This document shows, piece by piece, positions 43,383 to 52,978 of a stretch of DNA of 64,000 bases. The notes beneath the pieces were generated by a model, which was not told the DNA's origin, ran no database searches, and worked only from the letters and a program-made list of their open reading frames with translations. Positions within the stretch are counted from its first letter, which is position 1; the number at the start of each line of letters is the position of its first letter. This stretch comes from Pseudoalteromonas rubra (GTDB lineage: Bacteria > Pseudomonadota > Gammaproteobacteria > Enterobacterales > Alteromonadaceae): positions 1,178,001 through 1,242,000 of the forward strand of contig NZ_AHCD03000044.1 of the NCBI RefSeq assembly GCF_000238295.3. The letters are read 5' to 3'. Made by a program: the position numbers and the translations under genes.

Positions 43383-46300
43383 ATGAAACTCTTACATCCT
43401 GTGAGCCTAGCTGTAGCAATCGCACTGGGTGGCGCTAGCTATCTTGCGTATCAAAATGCGCAACCAAGTATCTATGAGCAGAAAGCGGATTATTTGGCTG
43501 CCAAAGCTGAGAAAAAAGCAAACTCTCCAAAACGTTATGACAAGCCTAAAGAGGCACAAGAGTTTTATATTTCGCAGCGTTTACCTAAAGGTGCTGAGAC
43601 ACTGCCTACTGAGAAATATTCTAAAGCGCTAGAGCACATCAAAACGATGCAGCGCTATTCTTTGGCCGAAAACAGCGTTGTATTTGATTATGCGCCGCGT
43701 CTGAACTCTATCGATGGCGTGAATCGTGAACTGGGTGAATGGGAAGAGCTAGGACCTGGTAACATCGGTGGCCGTACCAGAACGCTTATTATCCACCCAA
43801 CAGAGCATGACATCATGTACACCGCAGGTGTTGCTGGTGGCGTATGGAAAACAACGGACGCAGGTCAGTCATGGCAGCCACTTAGCGATTTGGCGACCAA
43901 CCTCGCGGTAACCACGCTGACATTTGCGCCGAATGATCCTAATACTATTTATGCCGGTACGGGTGAAGGCTTCTTTAACGCTGACGCCATTCGTGGTGAC
44001 GGTATTTTCAAATCAACTGACGGTGGTGCGACCTGGGAGCAGCTAGAGTCAACTGCTGGCAATGAATTATTCCAGTATACTAACAAAATTGTATTCAGTA
44101 AAAATGACCCTGCGACTTTGTATGCTGCTACGCGTGGTGGTGTACAGCGTTCTAAAGACAGTGGCGCGAGCTGGGAAACTGTGTTTGTTGCTGAAGCTGC
44201 CGCGGTTGGTTGTACAGATCTAACTCTGGTTGACGGTGGTGACGCAGATGTGTTGGTTACGGCTTGTGGTTCATTCAGAACAGGTGGCATGCATCGAAGC
44301 GCTGATGGTGGCGATAGCTGGTCATCGGTATTAGAGTTGCCAAATCAGGGTCGTTCAACGATTGCAGTTGCACCTTCTGACAACAACATCATGTATGCTT
44401 TGCTTGCCAATGTTAACGACCATGGTATGGAAGCTGTCTACAAATCCGAAGATATGGGTTTGACGTGGAATGCGACAGTAACCCGTGAAGCTGCTGATTC
44501 TTACAGTAAATTACTGCTTAGTAATACGGTTTACGGTTTATTCCCAGAATGTGGTTACGGAGATGAGCCACAATTTTACAACCAGGGTTGGTATGACAAC
44601 ATCATTGCTGTTGACCCATCTAATCCGGATGTAGTCTGGACTGGTGGTATTGACTTGTTCCGTTCAGATGATGGCGGACAGTCGTTTGTACCAGCCAGTA
44701 TCTGGTGGTATGACATGGATCACCCTCTTTACGCACACGCAGACCAACACACATTGGTATTCCACCCAGAATACGACGGTGTGAACAACACAACTATGTT
44801 TGTGGGTAACGATGGTGGTATTCAGCGTACTGACAATGCCCTGGATGCGCGCTATGACCTTGCTCAGATCTGTGGTACTGAAGGTGCTGCTGGCCCAGAA
44901 GGCAAAGTGAATTGGACAACGCTTAACAATGGCTATGCAGTAACGCAGTTTTACCATGGTACAGTAATGCCAGACGGCACGGCTTACTTTGGTGGTACTC
45001 AGGACAATGGTACTTTGCTAGGTAACGACGGCGGTTTCAACGAATGGCGTGAAATCTCGGGTGGTGACGGTGGCTGGACCGCGGTTGACCCGACAAACCC
45101 AGACGTTCTGTTCTCAGAATTTACCGGCTTGTCTATCCAGAAATCGACAGATGGCGGTGCGACTTTCACTCGGGTTATTGAAGGGATAACTGGTGATGGC
45201 TTCCCATTCATTACACGCTTTGAAATGGCGCCTTCTAACCCTCAGGTTCTGTGGATAGGTGGTAACCAACTTTGGCGCACAACCAATCAGGCTGAAAGCT
45301 GGACTGCGGGTAGCCCAGTATTAGACAGTGCAGTATATGCAATCGGTATCGCGCCGCAGGATGAGAATATTGTTGCTGCTGGTACACGAGAAGGTTACAT
45401 TTACATCAACTACGCTGCAGGTGAAGCAGATGGAGAGCAAGCCTGGAGTAGTTTCAAAATAGGTGAAGAAGGCGAACGTGCCACTATCAGCGCCATTGCG
45501 TTTGACCCAACAGATGCCCAGATTGCATATGCAACAGTATCAACATTTGATCAGGCTCATGTGTGGAAAACCACAGATGGCGGTAAGAACTGGATGCCAA
45601 TCGACAGAAACATTCCAAATGTCCCGGCTACCTCTGTTGCAGTTGATCCTAACAACGCACAACGCGTTATCATCGGTACTGATTTAGGGGTATTTATCTC
45701 TATTGACGGTGGTGAAAATTGGTTCGCAGATGGTTCTGGCTTGGCTAACACCAACATTGCTAAAGTCGCTTTCCACAACAACGAAGTGTTTGCTTTCACT
45801 CACGGACGCAGCGCTTATAAAGTTGCCCTGGCAAGCTTTGGTGAAACAGAGCTGAGCACACCAGAGGACACTGAGCTAAATGTTGCCTCTGCACTGGTAA
45901 GCCGTTTCACAGACACTGCATTTGCCATGGTTGAGATCACTGAGGCGCCTGAGTCTGGTTCCTTAATGCTAGAAGATGAATATCTCGACGCTGGCTCTGT
46001 TGTAGAGGGAGACGACATTGCTAAAGTTGTCTACATGCCTAAGGAAGATTTCAACGGCGAGGATAACTTTACAGTAACAGGTAAAACAGAAGGTTCAGAC
46101 ACCGCGGAAGAAGTGGTTGTGGACCTGGTCATCGAAGCTGTGAACGATGCACCTGTTTTTGAGACGATTGAAGATATTCACCTGGAGCTAGGTGAACACT
46201 TTACTTTTGACTTCAATGAAAAAGTATCTGATGTTGATAGTGAATCTATTACGTTGACAATGGAGCCACAAATTCCTGGGCTTACATTTGAAAACGGTGT

Positions 46301-46790
46301 TCTTTCCGGTATGCCTGAAGAAATGTTCAGTGGCGATGTATTGCTTACTGCGTCTGACGGTGAAGTGGAAGCAACAACCAGCTTTGCGTTGAATATTACG
46401 GGTCAAGTTCCGGTTATTGAGCAGCAACAGAGATTTGAAGTATTCGAAAATACGCCTGTAGGTACAACGATTGGCCAGCTGGCGTTCAATGATGAGTATG
46501 CGTCTCCACTGGTTGCATTCCATGTATATGGCGATGATTACTTCAGCATCGATGTAGAGGGTAATATCACAGTTGCCAGAGAGCTGGACTTCGAGTATCA
46601 GGAACTCGTTGTACTGGGTGTTCAGGCAGAAGATGTCTTCGGTAATTTGTCTAACCACACAACGGTCAATATTAAAATTAAAGACCTTCGTGGTAACGAT
46701 GATGATAACGACGATGATGATGCCGGTTCATTCTCATGGCTTGCGTTACTCAGTTTGCCGTTGGCAATGCTTCGCAGAAGACGTAAATAA
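43383..46790 (+). CDS. BNR/sialidase-like repeat exoprotein with GlyGly-CTERM-like tail
   Basis: This 1135-aa exported protein has an N-terminal hydrophobic signal (residues 1-22). A long beta-propeller region (about 120-820) carries many BNR/Asp-box repeats such as TTDAGQSW, STDGGATW, SADGGDSW and TTDGGKNW, as in VPS10/sortilin or xyloglucanase-like proteins. Two or three Ig/cadherin-like domains follow (about 830-1100), with NDAPVF and DVDSESITL signatures. The C-terminus has an acidic stretch, then GSFSWLALLSLPLAMLRRRR, which fits the GlyGly-CTERM sorting signal: a motif, a hydrophobic helix and arginines. It is probably secreted by type II and processed by rhombosortase. Catalytic activity is not evident. 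Confidence 0.85.
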   Translation: MKLLHPVSLAVAIALGGASYLAYQNAQPSIYEQKADYLAAKAEKKANSPKRYDKPKEAQEFYISQRLPKGAETLPTEKYSKALEHIKTMQRYSLAENSVVFDYAPRLNSIDGVNRELGEWEELGPGNIGGRTRTLIIHPTEHDIMYTAGVAGGVWKTTDAGQSWQPLSDLATNLAVTTLTFAPNDPNTIYAGTGEGFFNADAIRGDGIFKSTDGGATWEQLESTAGNELFQYTNKIVFSKNDPATLYAATRGGVQRSKDSGASWETVFVAEAAAVGCTDLTLVDGGDADVLVTACGSFRTGGMHRSADGGDSWSSVLELPNQGRSTIAVAPSDNNIMYALLANVNDHGMEAVYKSEDMGLTWNATVTREAADSYSKLLLSNTVYGLFPECGYGDEPQFYNQGWYDNIIAVDPSNPDVVWTGGIDLFRSDDGGQSFVPASIWWYDMDHPLYAHADQHTLVFHPEYDGVNNTTMFVGNDGGIQRTDNALDARYDLAQICGTEGAAGPEGKVNWTTLNNGYAVTQFYHGTVMPDGTAYFGGTQDNGTLLGNDGGFNEWREISGGDGGWTAVDPTNPDVLFSEFTGLSIQKSTDGGATFTRVIEGITGDGFPFITRFEMAPSNPQVLWIGGNQLWRTTNQAESWTAGSPVLDSAVYAIGIAPQDENIVAAGTREGYIYINYAAGEADGEQAWSSFKIGEEGERATISAIAFDPTDAQIAYATVSTFDQAHVWKTTDGGKNWMPIDRNIPNVPATSVAVDPNNAQRVIIGTDLGVFISIDGGENWFADGSGLANTNIAKVAFHNNEVFAFTHGRSAYKVALASFGETELSTPEDTELNVASALVSRFTDTAFAMVEITEAPESGSLMLEDEYLDAGSVVEGDDIAKVVYMPKEDFNGEDNFTVTGKTEGSDTAEEVVVDLVIEAVNDAPVFETIEDIHLELGEHFTFDFNEKVSDVDSESITLTMEPQIPGLTFENGVLSGMPEEMFSGDVLLTASDGEVEATTSFALNITGQVPVIEQQQRFEVFENTPVGTTIGQLAFNDEYASPLVAFHVYGDDYFSIDVEGNITVARELDFEYQELVVLGVQAEDVFGNLSNHTTVNIKIKDLRGNDDDNDDDDAGSFSWLALLSLPLAMLRRRRK

Positions 46791-46805
46791 GTCAAGTTTG
46801 ACGTG

Positions 46806-46843
46806 AAAAAAGGCGAGTCGGCATTAGCTGACTCGCCTTTTTT
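46806..46843 (+). terminator. Intrinsic terminator after the BNR-repeat gene
   Basis: AAAAAAGGCGAGTC and GACTCGCCTTTTTT form a 14-bp stem with a 10-nt loop, 16 nt after the stop codon. Confidence 0.92.
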
Positions 46844-47012
46844 ATTGGTATCCAGTGCCCCCGGTTATGGGGTTATCGAGCAATATCCTGCAATTAAAGT
46901 TACTTTTTATAATAAATTGTTGATAGATTGAGCGAACGATCTATAAAGCACTGGATATTCCAAACTAGGCTGATATAACTATCAATGGATTGAGAAACAG
47001 GAATTCGTCACG

Positions 47013-47270
47013 ATGGACAAAACACAACAATTGGATAACGGCGTCATCGCTGAGTTACAAAACAAAGACCACTCAGAACAATTAAAGCAGCTGGACAACC
47101 TGAGCTGTACCCATGGCGATATCATTGAGCTACTGGCACAGTATCTGGCGTTGAGTGAACAAGACGATGACAGTCAATTTGACGCCTGGTATGACGCACT
47201 CTGTCAGGACCAGTTAACGGTATTGAAGACGTTTGAGATCTTTAGAGCCCACTATGAGCAGGCTCACTAG
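47013..47270 (+). CDS. Small acidic hypothetical protein
   Basis: This 85-aa soluble protein is rich in Q, D and L, with helices around residues 18-28 and 37-50 and a DAWYDALCQDQLTVLKTFE segment. It has no signal peptide or membrane segment. The ATG at 47013 has CAGGAA some 10 nt upstream. No family is recognised. It converges on a DUF6058-like gene. It is judged real because of its frame, its start site and its isolated position after a strong terminator. Confidence 0.5.
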   Translation: MDKTQQLDNGVIAELQNKDHSEQLKQLDNLSCTHGDIIELLAQYLALSEQDDDSQFDAWYDALCQDQLTVLKTFEIFRAHYEQAH

Positions 47271-47317
47271 AAATGGTGCGACCCGATTGCGTTTAATGCC
47301 CGCAGAAGTGAACAGGA

Positions 47318-47971
47318 TCAACGAATAGACAAGTCGTACTTGGCAATCAGGCTCTCAATGTACTTGTAACGAATGGACATGGGTTTCTCATGTTCCATAT
47401 GATGACTCAGCGCGCGGTTTAAGAGTTTGAGTGCGCCGAGTAGCTCTGTCCTGTGTTCAGCCGGGATATGTCCAGAGGTGCGCTCTTCAGTGAGTGCATC
47501 GACCAGTGCCCGCCCCAAATCTATGTAAACAACTTCTTCAACCAGACCATTTTGGCTGATAACGCCATACTTGCTGCACAGGAATTGCTGCCAACTTTGC
47601 TGCACATGTTCTGGTAAGTCTTCATTAAAGCGGCTGTCCTGACTTATCAGCCCCTGTTGTGCGCACTTTGTGAGAGTTTGAATATACTTCTGCTGAAACA
47701 GCTCATAGGCGTGTGTTGATTGCTCAACCTGGTGTTTGAGTAATAGTTGGCCCCATTGTTCAGCGCCTCTTGGGTAGTATTCTGTGTGCTCAACGCACTC
47801 ATAGAGACCCAGATAGGAGCTACACTTTATTTGATTTTCCAGGCTGTAGCTGGCATTGGGAAAAATACAGGTTTCCTGCCAATGAGCGAGCTGATCAGCA
47901 GTGATCCGGAGCGTACTGCACAGCTCTTCGGCACTAAAAAAGTGTGTATTTAGATGGTGAGTCAGGCGCAT
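47318..47971 (-). CDS. DUF6058-like protein of unknown function
   Basis: This 217-aa soluble protein begins with a helix-turn-helix-like segment (FFSAEELCSTLRITADQLAHW, near residues 11-31), followed by a mostly helical body. The start resembles the DUF6058 family, which is annotated around natural-product genes in some marine bacteria. No biosynthesis genes are near, so that role is not supported here. It is divergent from the dapA-like gene. Confidence 0.55.
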   Translation of the reverse strand: MRLTHHLNTHFFSAEELCSTLRITADQLAHWQETCIFPNASYSLENQIKCSSYLGLYECVEHTEYYPRGAEQWGQLLLKHQVEQSTHAYELFQQKYIQTLTKCAQQGLISQDSRFNEDLPEHVQQSWQQFLCSKYGVISQNGLVEEVVYIDLGRALVDALTEERTSGHIPAEHRTELLGALKLLNRALSHHMEHEKPMSIRYKYIESLIAKYDLSIR

Positions 47972-48125
47972 AAATTAAATAACTGGTTTTATATACAGTG
48001 GTTTTATTTTGGCTTAAATGGTCAGGTTAGGCAAGTTGTTTTGTAAATTTTCCATTTTCCCCCTCGGATCTGCGGGGCATTTATGATAAAACTTAGCGCC
48101 AAATAACGAATTAAACGATATCTGT

Positions 48126-49040
48126 ATGCGCAACATAGAAACGATAAAAAAAGCCAGTTTAATTACTGCAATTAAAACTCCTTACGATTCACAAGGTGAG
48201 ATTGACCTTGCGTGCTTTGACAAACTTGTCGCTGCTCAGATTGCGGCGGGTGTTGATGGAATTGTCGTTGGCGGCACGACTGGTGAAGGACAGTTAATGA
48301 ATTGGGAAGAGCATTTGATGCTGATTGCCCATAGCGTTAATAAATTCTCTGACAAGTTGGTGATTGTCGGTAATACCGGCAGCAACAATACGCGTGAAGC
48401 CGTTAAAGCAACCGAGTATGGTTTCGCCTCAGGGATGGATGCCGCACTACAGATCAACCCTTATTATGGTCGTACTTCTGAGGCAGGACTGACAGAACAC
48501 TTTGCGCGTTTACTCGATATTGGTCCGGCATTTATTTATAACGTTCCTGGTCGCACAGGACAGGATCTGACTCCTGAGTTAATAGAGCCCCTTGCGAAGC
48601 ATGCGAATTTTGTTGGGATGAAAGAATGTGCAGGACATGAACGGATCGCGCATTACGAGCAACAGGGGATTGCTTGCTGGTCGGGTAATGATGATCAGGC
48701 ACATGACAGCCGTCACCAGCACAGGTCTCATGGTGTTATTTCAGTAACGTCAAACCTTGTACCACAGCTGTTCCGCACGCTGATTGATAGCCCAAATGAA
48801 ACACTGAACACTCAGCTGCAGCCATTAATGAATTGGTTGTTTTGCGAACCTAACCCGATTGCTATCAATACTGCGCTCGCCATGACTGGGGCTGCGATGC
48901 CTGTTTTTCGTCTGCCTTATGTGCCATTGAGTGAAGCTCAGCAAAGGCAAGGGATGGAATTGATCAACCAGCTGGATACTGAAATGGTGGTTGGCGGAAA
49001 TGCAGATCTGATCAATCCTGTTGATGTGAAACTATATTAA
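48126..49040 (+). CDS. dapA: Dihydrodipicolinate synthase, plant-type
   Basis: This 304-aa lyase condenses pyruvate with aspartate semialdehyde in lysine synthesis. The Schiff-base lysine is K166 in GMKECAG, with T51-T52 in GGTTGEG, Y114, Y138 in YNVPGRTG and R143. The sequence follows plant DHDPS closely, not E. coli DapA. Examples are KASLITAIKTPY, MNWEEHLMLI, NTGSNNTREA, WSGNDDQAHDSR, SVTSNLVPQL and FCEPNPIAINTALA. W60 sits where the plant enzymes carry the tryptophan at the lysine-feedback site. The usual bacterial neighbours (bamC, gcvR) are absent, so this may be an additional copy or a replacement. The plant comparison is from memory and needs a search. Confidence 0.88.
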   Translation: MRNIETIKKASLITAIKTPYDSQGEIDLACFDKLVAAQIAAGVDGIVVGGTTGEGQLMNWEEHLMLIAHSVNKFSDKLVIVGNTGSNNTREAVKATEYGFASGMDAALQINPYYGRTSEAGLTEHFARLLDIGPAFIYNVPGRTGQDLTPELIEPLAKHANFVGMKECAGHERIAHYEQQGIACWSGNDDQAHDSRHQHRSHGVISVTSNLVPQLFRTLIDSPNETLNTQLQPLMNWLFCEPNPIAINTALAMTGAAMPVFRLPYVPLSEAQQRQGMELINQLDTEMVVGGNADLINPVDVKLY

Positions 49041-49050
49041 CCCCACACAG

Positions 49051-49080
49051 GTGACACTGAGCCAGTAAATAGCGTATAAT
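49051..49080 (+). promoter_or_regulatory. Promoter of the DEAD-box helicase gene
   Basis: GTGACA (49051-49056), 18 nt, then a perfect TATAAT (49075-49080). The expected transcript would have a leader of about 29 nt. Confidence 0.6.
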
Positions 49081-49115
49081 CTGCGGCCCTTCATTATGGT
49101 CGCAGGTTTTTTGCT

Positions 49116-50414
49116 ATGAATTTTAAGTCTTTCAGTTTTCCCGATGCCTTGTTACAGGCGCTTGATGAATTAAATTTCCATACCCTGACACCGATACAAC
49201 AAGCGGCTATTCCGGTTGTTCGCCGCGGCCATGACGTACTAGCCACCGCTCAAACCGGTACAGGTAAAACCGCAGCGTTTGCACTGCCTGTGATCCATCG
49301 TTTGCTAGAAGGGGAGTCTTTGGACTCTGCCCGTGCCCTTATTCTTGCACCGACACGTGAATTGGCGGAACAAATCGCCAACAACTGTCAGGCTTTCTGT
49401 CAATATACTCCGCTGACTGTTCAGGCCGTATATGGTGGTGTGAATATTGAAGGGCAGACACAACGTTTATCTCAGGGAGTCGATATCCTGGTTGCAACAC
49501 CAGGGCGTTTACTGGATCTAATCCGCCTTGGTGCCGTGAGTCTGGCACAGGTTAAATATCTGGTATTGGATGAAGCAGACCGTATGCTGGATATGGGCTT
49601 CGTTACGGACATGCAAAAAGTCATCGACATGGTCAGTGAAGAGCGGCAGTTATTGTTGTTCTCTGCTACTTTCCCTACAGCTGTTAAACAATTTGCAAAG
49701 CAAGTACTTCGCGAACCTAAATTGGTACAGGCCGCGAAAGAAAACACCACGGCAGAAACAGTAAGGCATGTGGTTTATCCGGTTGAGCAGAAGCGTAAGC
49801 AGGAGCTGCTTTCGGAATTAATCGGTAAGAAAAACTGGCTGCAAGTATTGGTCTTTGTGAACATGAAAGATGATGCTGATCAGCTGGTTAAAGAATTGGA
49901 ACTGGATGGTATCAGTGCCACTGTGTGTCATGGTGATAAAAGTCAGGGAGCACGTCGCCGGGCATTACGTGAGTTTAAGGAAGGAAAAGTAAGGGTTTTA
50001 GTGGCTACTGAGGTTGCGGCTCGCGGCATAGATATAGATGGACTGCCTCGCGTAATTAATTTTGACTTACCGTACCTTGCTGAAGACTATGTGCACCGCA
50101 TTGGTCGAACTGGTCGTGCTGGAAATTCCGGCCAGGCGATCTCTTTTGTTGCACGAGAAGAAGAGCAGACCCTGATCCATATTGAAACTTTGATTGGGCA
50201 AAAAATACAGCGTTATTACTTGCCGGGTTACGAAGTTGCTAGTCGCGAAAATCTGATCGAGAATCTCGCCAGAAAGCCGTCTCACCAACGTCGTAAAGCG
50301 CGAACTAATCGCCCGAGCAATCAGGCCAGTGGTGAAGCTCGAGCCAAAAATCGCGCCAAAATCAGTAATGTGCGTCAGAGACTGAAAGGTGCTCAGCTGA
50401 AGTTACAGAAGTAA
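49116..50414 (+). CDS. rhlE: DEAD-box ATP-dependent RNA helicase (RhlE-like)
   Basis: This 432-aa cytoplasmic RNA helicase remodels ribosomal or messenger RNA. All motifs are present in order: Q-motif (F near 7, TPIQQAAIP), AQTGTGKT, PTRELA, GG, TPGRLLD, DEAD at LVLDEADRMLDMGF, SAT, VFVN, VATEVAARGID and HRIGRTGR. A basic, R/K-rich tail of about 50 residues follows and probably binds RNA. The tail and length resemble RhlE, but subgroup assignment is by eye. The GCAGG ribosome site is weak. A 12-bp hairpin follows the stop. Confidence 0.92.
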   Translation: MNFKSFSFPDALLQALDELNFHTLTPIQQAAIPVVRRGHDVLATAQTGTGKTAAFALPVIHRLLEGESLDSARALILAPTRELAEQIANNCQAFCQYTPLTVQAVYGGVNIEGQTQRLSQGVDILVATPGRLLDLIRLGAVSLAQVKYLVLDEADRMLDMGFVTDMQKVIDMVSEERQLLLFSATFPTAVKQFAKQVLREPKLVQAAKENTTAETVRHVVYPVEQKRKQELLSELIGKKNWLQVLVFVNMKDDADQLVKELELDGISATVCHGDKSQGARRRALREFKEGKVRVLVATEVAARGIDIDGLPRVINFDLPYLAEDYVHRIGRTGRAGNSGQAISFVAREEEQTLIHIETLIGQKIQRYYLPGYEVASRENLIENLARKPSHQRRKARTNRPSNQASGEARAKNRAKISNVRQRLKGAQLKLQK

Positions 50415-50421
50415 TGTCTCG

Positions 50422-50453
50422 CGTCAGGTCTGGTTAATAAGCCAGACCTGACG
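50422..50453. terminator. Bidirectional hairpin between helicase and GST genes
   Basis: CGTCAGGTCTGG and CCAGACCTGACG form a perfect 12-bp stem with an 8-nt loop in the 47-bp convergent gap. There is no T tract on either side. Confidence 0.6.
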
Positions 50454-50461
50454 ATGCATGC

Positions 50462-51097
50462 TTAGCGATACATCCCTAATTCCGTCCCTTCCTTCTTACA
50501 AACGGCCTCAATGGCAGGGTGCCTCGAAATACCACTTAAATAACGACCCAAATGCTCGAACTGAAGTGGTGGTTTAGCCAGCTCGTCTGCCCAGATACAG
50601 AGCATAAATAAATAGCAATCACAGACTGTGAATTGTTCACCAACCATATAGGTTTTGTCTGCCAGATGTCTGTCGAGTAAAGTCAGCATATCCTGCACAC
50701 GAGATTGCTGAGTTCTGACAATATCGTCATACATCAGTGCACTTTGCGTGTGACGTTCAGGGTAAAAATAGATCATCAGCTCTGCCTGGACTGTGGTGGT
50801 TAAGTACATCAGCCATTGATAAAACTCTGCTTTTTGTTTTGCTTCGGTAGGAATTAAATGACCTTCCGGATGTTTTTCACACAGATAAAGGCAAATAGCG
50901 GCACTTTCAAACAATACAAACTCGTCATCAACCAAGGTTGGGATCCTTCCGGTGGGGTTGAGTCGTAAATATTGCGCAGATCTTTGCACATTTTTTTTTC
51001 GGTCGACAAGTTCAAGCTGATACGGGACCTGGAGGGCTTCGAGAACAAAATGGGGTGCTAAACTCGCATTGCGTGGATAGTAGAACAGTGTATACAT
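50462..51097 (-). CDS. Glutathione S-transferase family protein
   Basis: This 211-aa cytoplasmic protein has a thioredoxin-like N-terminal domain with LNPTGRIPTLVDD and the glutathione-binding ESAAICLYL (about residues 64-72). A helical C-terminal domain with the N-capping-like FTVCDCYLFML follows. It is distinct from maiA because it lacks the SSAAYRVR signature. Substrate is unknown. It is convergent with the helicase gene. Confidence 0.9.
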   Translation of the reverse strand: MYTLFYYPRNASLAPHFVLEALQVPYQLELVDRKKNVQRSAQYLRLNPTGRIPTLVDDEFVLFESAAICLYLCEKHPEGHLIPTEAKQKAEFYQWLMYLTTTVQAELMIYFYPERHTQSALMYDDIVRTQQSRVQDMLTLLDRHLADKTYMVGEQFTVCDCYLFMLCIWADELAKPPLQFEHLGRYLSGISRHPAIEAVCKKEGTELGMYR

Positions 51098-51206
51098 GGT
51101 TAGCCTTAAATAGTTTATGTCGTAGGTTTAAAACTCCTTTTCGGCGATTCCTATAGGACTGTAGGACAGCATCGACTATTAAACAAATAGAACCTTGCAC
51201 ATTCGC

Positions 51207-51234
51207 CAAAAAAAATGCCAGCTTGCGCTGGCAT
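51207..51234 (-). terminator. Intrinsic terminator of the abgT-type gene
   Basis: ATGCCAGC and GCTGGCAT form an 8-bp stem with a TTGC loop. On the minus strand it is followed by a T7 run, 8 nt after the stop codon. Confidence 0.9.
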
Positions 51235-51241
51235 AATTTTG

Positions 51242-52846
51242 TTAGGGCTGGTAATAAATCGGAGAGTTTGGTCCGACCGGCAAGCCGAAACCAAAGACCC
51301 AGATATAGAAAAGCGCAACCCAACCGATAAAGAAACACATACTGTAAGGCAGCATAGTCGCGACCAGAGTACCTATTCCCATATCCTTTTTATATTTAGT
51401 AGCAACGGCCAGTATCAAACCAAAATAGCTCATCATTGGCGTGATCAGGTTGGTTACTGAGTCACCAATACGGTAGGCGGCCTGGATGGTTTCAGGTGCA
51501 TAACCAACTAGCATAAGCATTGGTACGAAGATAGGCGCGGTTACTGCCCATTGTGCTGAAGATGACCCAAGACTTAGGTTTACAACGGCACACATCAAAA
51601 TAAATAGTACAAAGACTTCCGGGCCGGTGAGGTTTAACGCCTGCAACATAGCTGCGCCATTAATGGCCAGAATCGTGCCCAGGTTTGTCCATTTAAAGAA
51701 AGCAACAAACTGAGCAGCAAAGAAGACGAGTACAATGTACATACCCATTGAGCTCATGCTTTTACTCATGGCATCAATTACGTCACGGTCGTTACGCATG
51801 GTACCAACTACCCGCCCGTAGACAAAACCTGGGATTGCAAACGTCACAAAAATAAAGACCACGATGCCTTTTAGGAAAGGTGAACCGGCGACAGCACCTG
51901 TTTCCGGGTGACGCAGAATGCCATTTTCTGGCACTATGGTTAACGCCAGTAAGGCAGATACAACCAGCAAAGCGACACCCGCCCATTTAAGGCCAGATTT
52001 TTCTGTTGCAGTGAGATGTTCAATGTTATTGCTGGATAAATCAATACTGGCTTCGTCCGGGTTGTATTTACCAAGACGCGGCTCAACAATTGCTTCTGTG
52101 ACCCAGGTACCTACGATGGCAATCAGGAATACAGAGATCATCATGAAATACCAGTTTGCCTCTGGGCCAACCTGGTAAGTCGGGTCAATCATCTGTGCAG
52201 CAGGGGTTGTGATCCCCGCAAGCAGTGGATCTATAGTGCCTAACAGTAAGTTTGCACTGTAACCACCAGACACCCCGGCAAATGCGGCTGCGAGACCAGC
52301 TAGCGGGTGGCGACCAAGGCTGTGGAAAATCATGGCGGCAAGTGGGATTAAAACAACATAACCCAGCTCTGATGCAGTATTGGAAAGAATGGCTGCAAAC
52401 ACGACCATGAAAGTCACTAAACGTTTAGATGCGCCCATTACCATGCCACGCATAGCAGCAGAAAGCATACCAGAGTGTTCAGCAACACTCACACCAAGTA
52501 GTGCAACCAGTACCGTGCCTAAAGGCGCAAACCCGGTAAAGTTGGTAACGAGCCCGGTGACGATACGCTGTAGACCTTCGGCACTCATCAGGCTAACGAC
52601 CTCAATCACCCCATCTGGTGCTCTTCCTTTGGCTCCTTCTGGACGAGGGTCTATGGCACTGAGACCCATCCAGTCGGCGATGCCACTGAAAATAACAATG
52701 GCGACACAGAACATGGCAAACAGGGTAATAGGGTGGGGCAACATGTTACCCAGGAATTCAACCGTTGCTAAAAAGCGGTTAAACAGGCCGCCTTGTTTTT
52801 GCTGTGGGTTGGATTGATCAGCTGACGTCTCTACAGCCTTCGACAT
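51242..52846 (-). CDS. abgT: AbgT family transporter
   Basis: This 534-aa inner-membrane protein has about 11-13 hydrophobic segments. The start QGGLFNRFLATVEFLGNMLPHPITLFAMF and the hairpin regions NTASELGYVVLIPLAAMIF and SSSAQWAVTAPIFVPMLML are typical of AbgT proteins. Family members take up p-aminobenzoyl-glutamate in E. coli or export antifolate sulphonamides in Neisseria. Which applies here is unknown, since the abgAB hydrolase genes are not adjacent. It is monocistronic with a strong terminator. Confidence 0.93.
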   Translation of the reverse strand: MSKAVETSADQSNPQQKQGGLFNRFLATVEFLGNMLPHPITLFAMFCVAIVIFSGIADWMGLSAIDPRPEGAKGRAPDGVIEVVSLMSAEGLQRIVTGLVTNFTGFAPLGTVLVALLGVSVAEHSGMLSAAMRGMVMGASKRLVTFMVVFAAILSNTASELGYVVLIPLAAMIFHSLGRHPLAGLAAAFAGVSGGYSANLLLGTIDPLLAGITTPAAQMIDPTYQVGPEANWYFMMISVFLIAIVGTWVTEAIVEPRLGKYNPDEASIDLSSNNIEHLTATEKSGLKWAGVALLVVSALLALTIVPENGILRHPETGAVAGSPFLKGIVVFIFVTFAIPGFVYGRVVGTMRNDRDVIDAMSKSMSSMGMYIVLVFFAAQFVAFFKWTNLGTILAINGAAMLQALNLTGPEVFVLFILMCAVVNLSLGSSSAQWAVTAPIFVPMLMLVGYAPETIQAAYRIGDSVTNLITPMMSYFGLILAVATKYKKDMGIGTLVATMLPYSMCFFIGWVALFYIWVFGFGLPVGPNSPIYYQP

Positions 52847-52978
52847 AGCAAATTTCTCAATTATAAAAAATGCCGTTACTTTACCACCAATCGGGCATTT
52901 GTTTTATAGCTACGCGTTAATTTTGAAAAATTCTGAGACAAAATGAGTAAAACAGCCATCTGTACCGACAAATACAGG

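Noticed and set aside
48660..48740. Suspected frameshift in dapA because of a His-rich segment unlike bacterial DapA
   Set aside because: The segment, with WSGNDDQAHDSR, agrees with plant-type DHDPS and the frame is intact on both sides.
49081..49112. Terminator-like hairpin (CTGCG/CGCAG plus T6) just before the helicase start
   Set aside because: The TATAAT at 49075-49080 puts the transcription start inside or after the left arm, so the hairpin would not form in the RNA.
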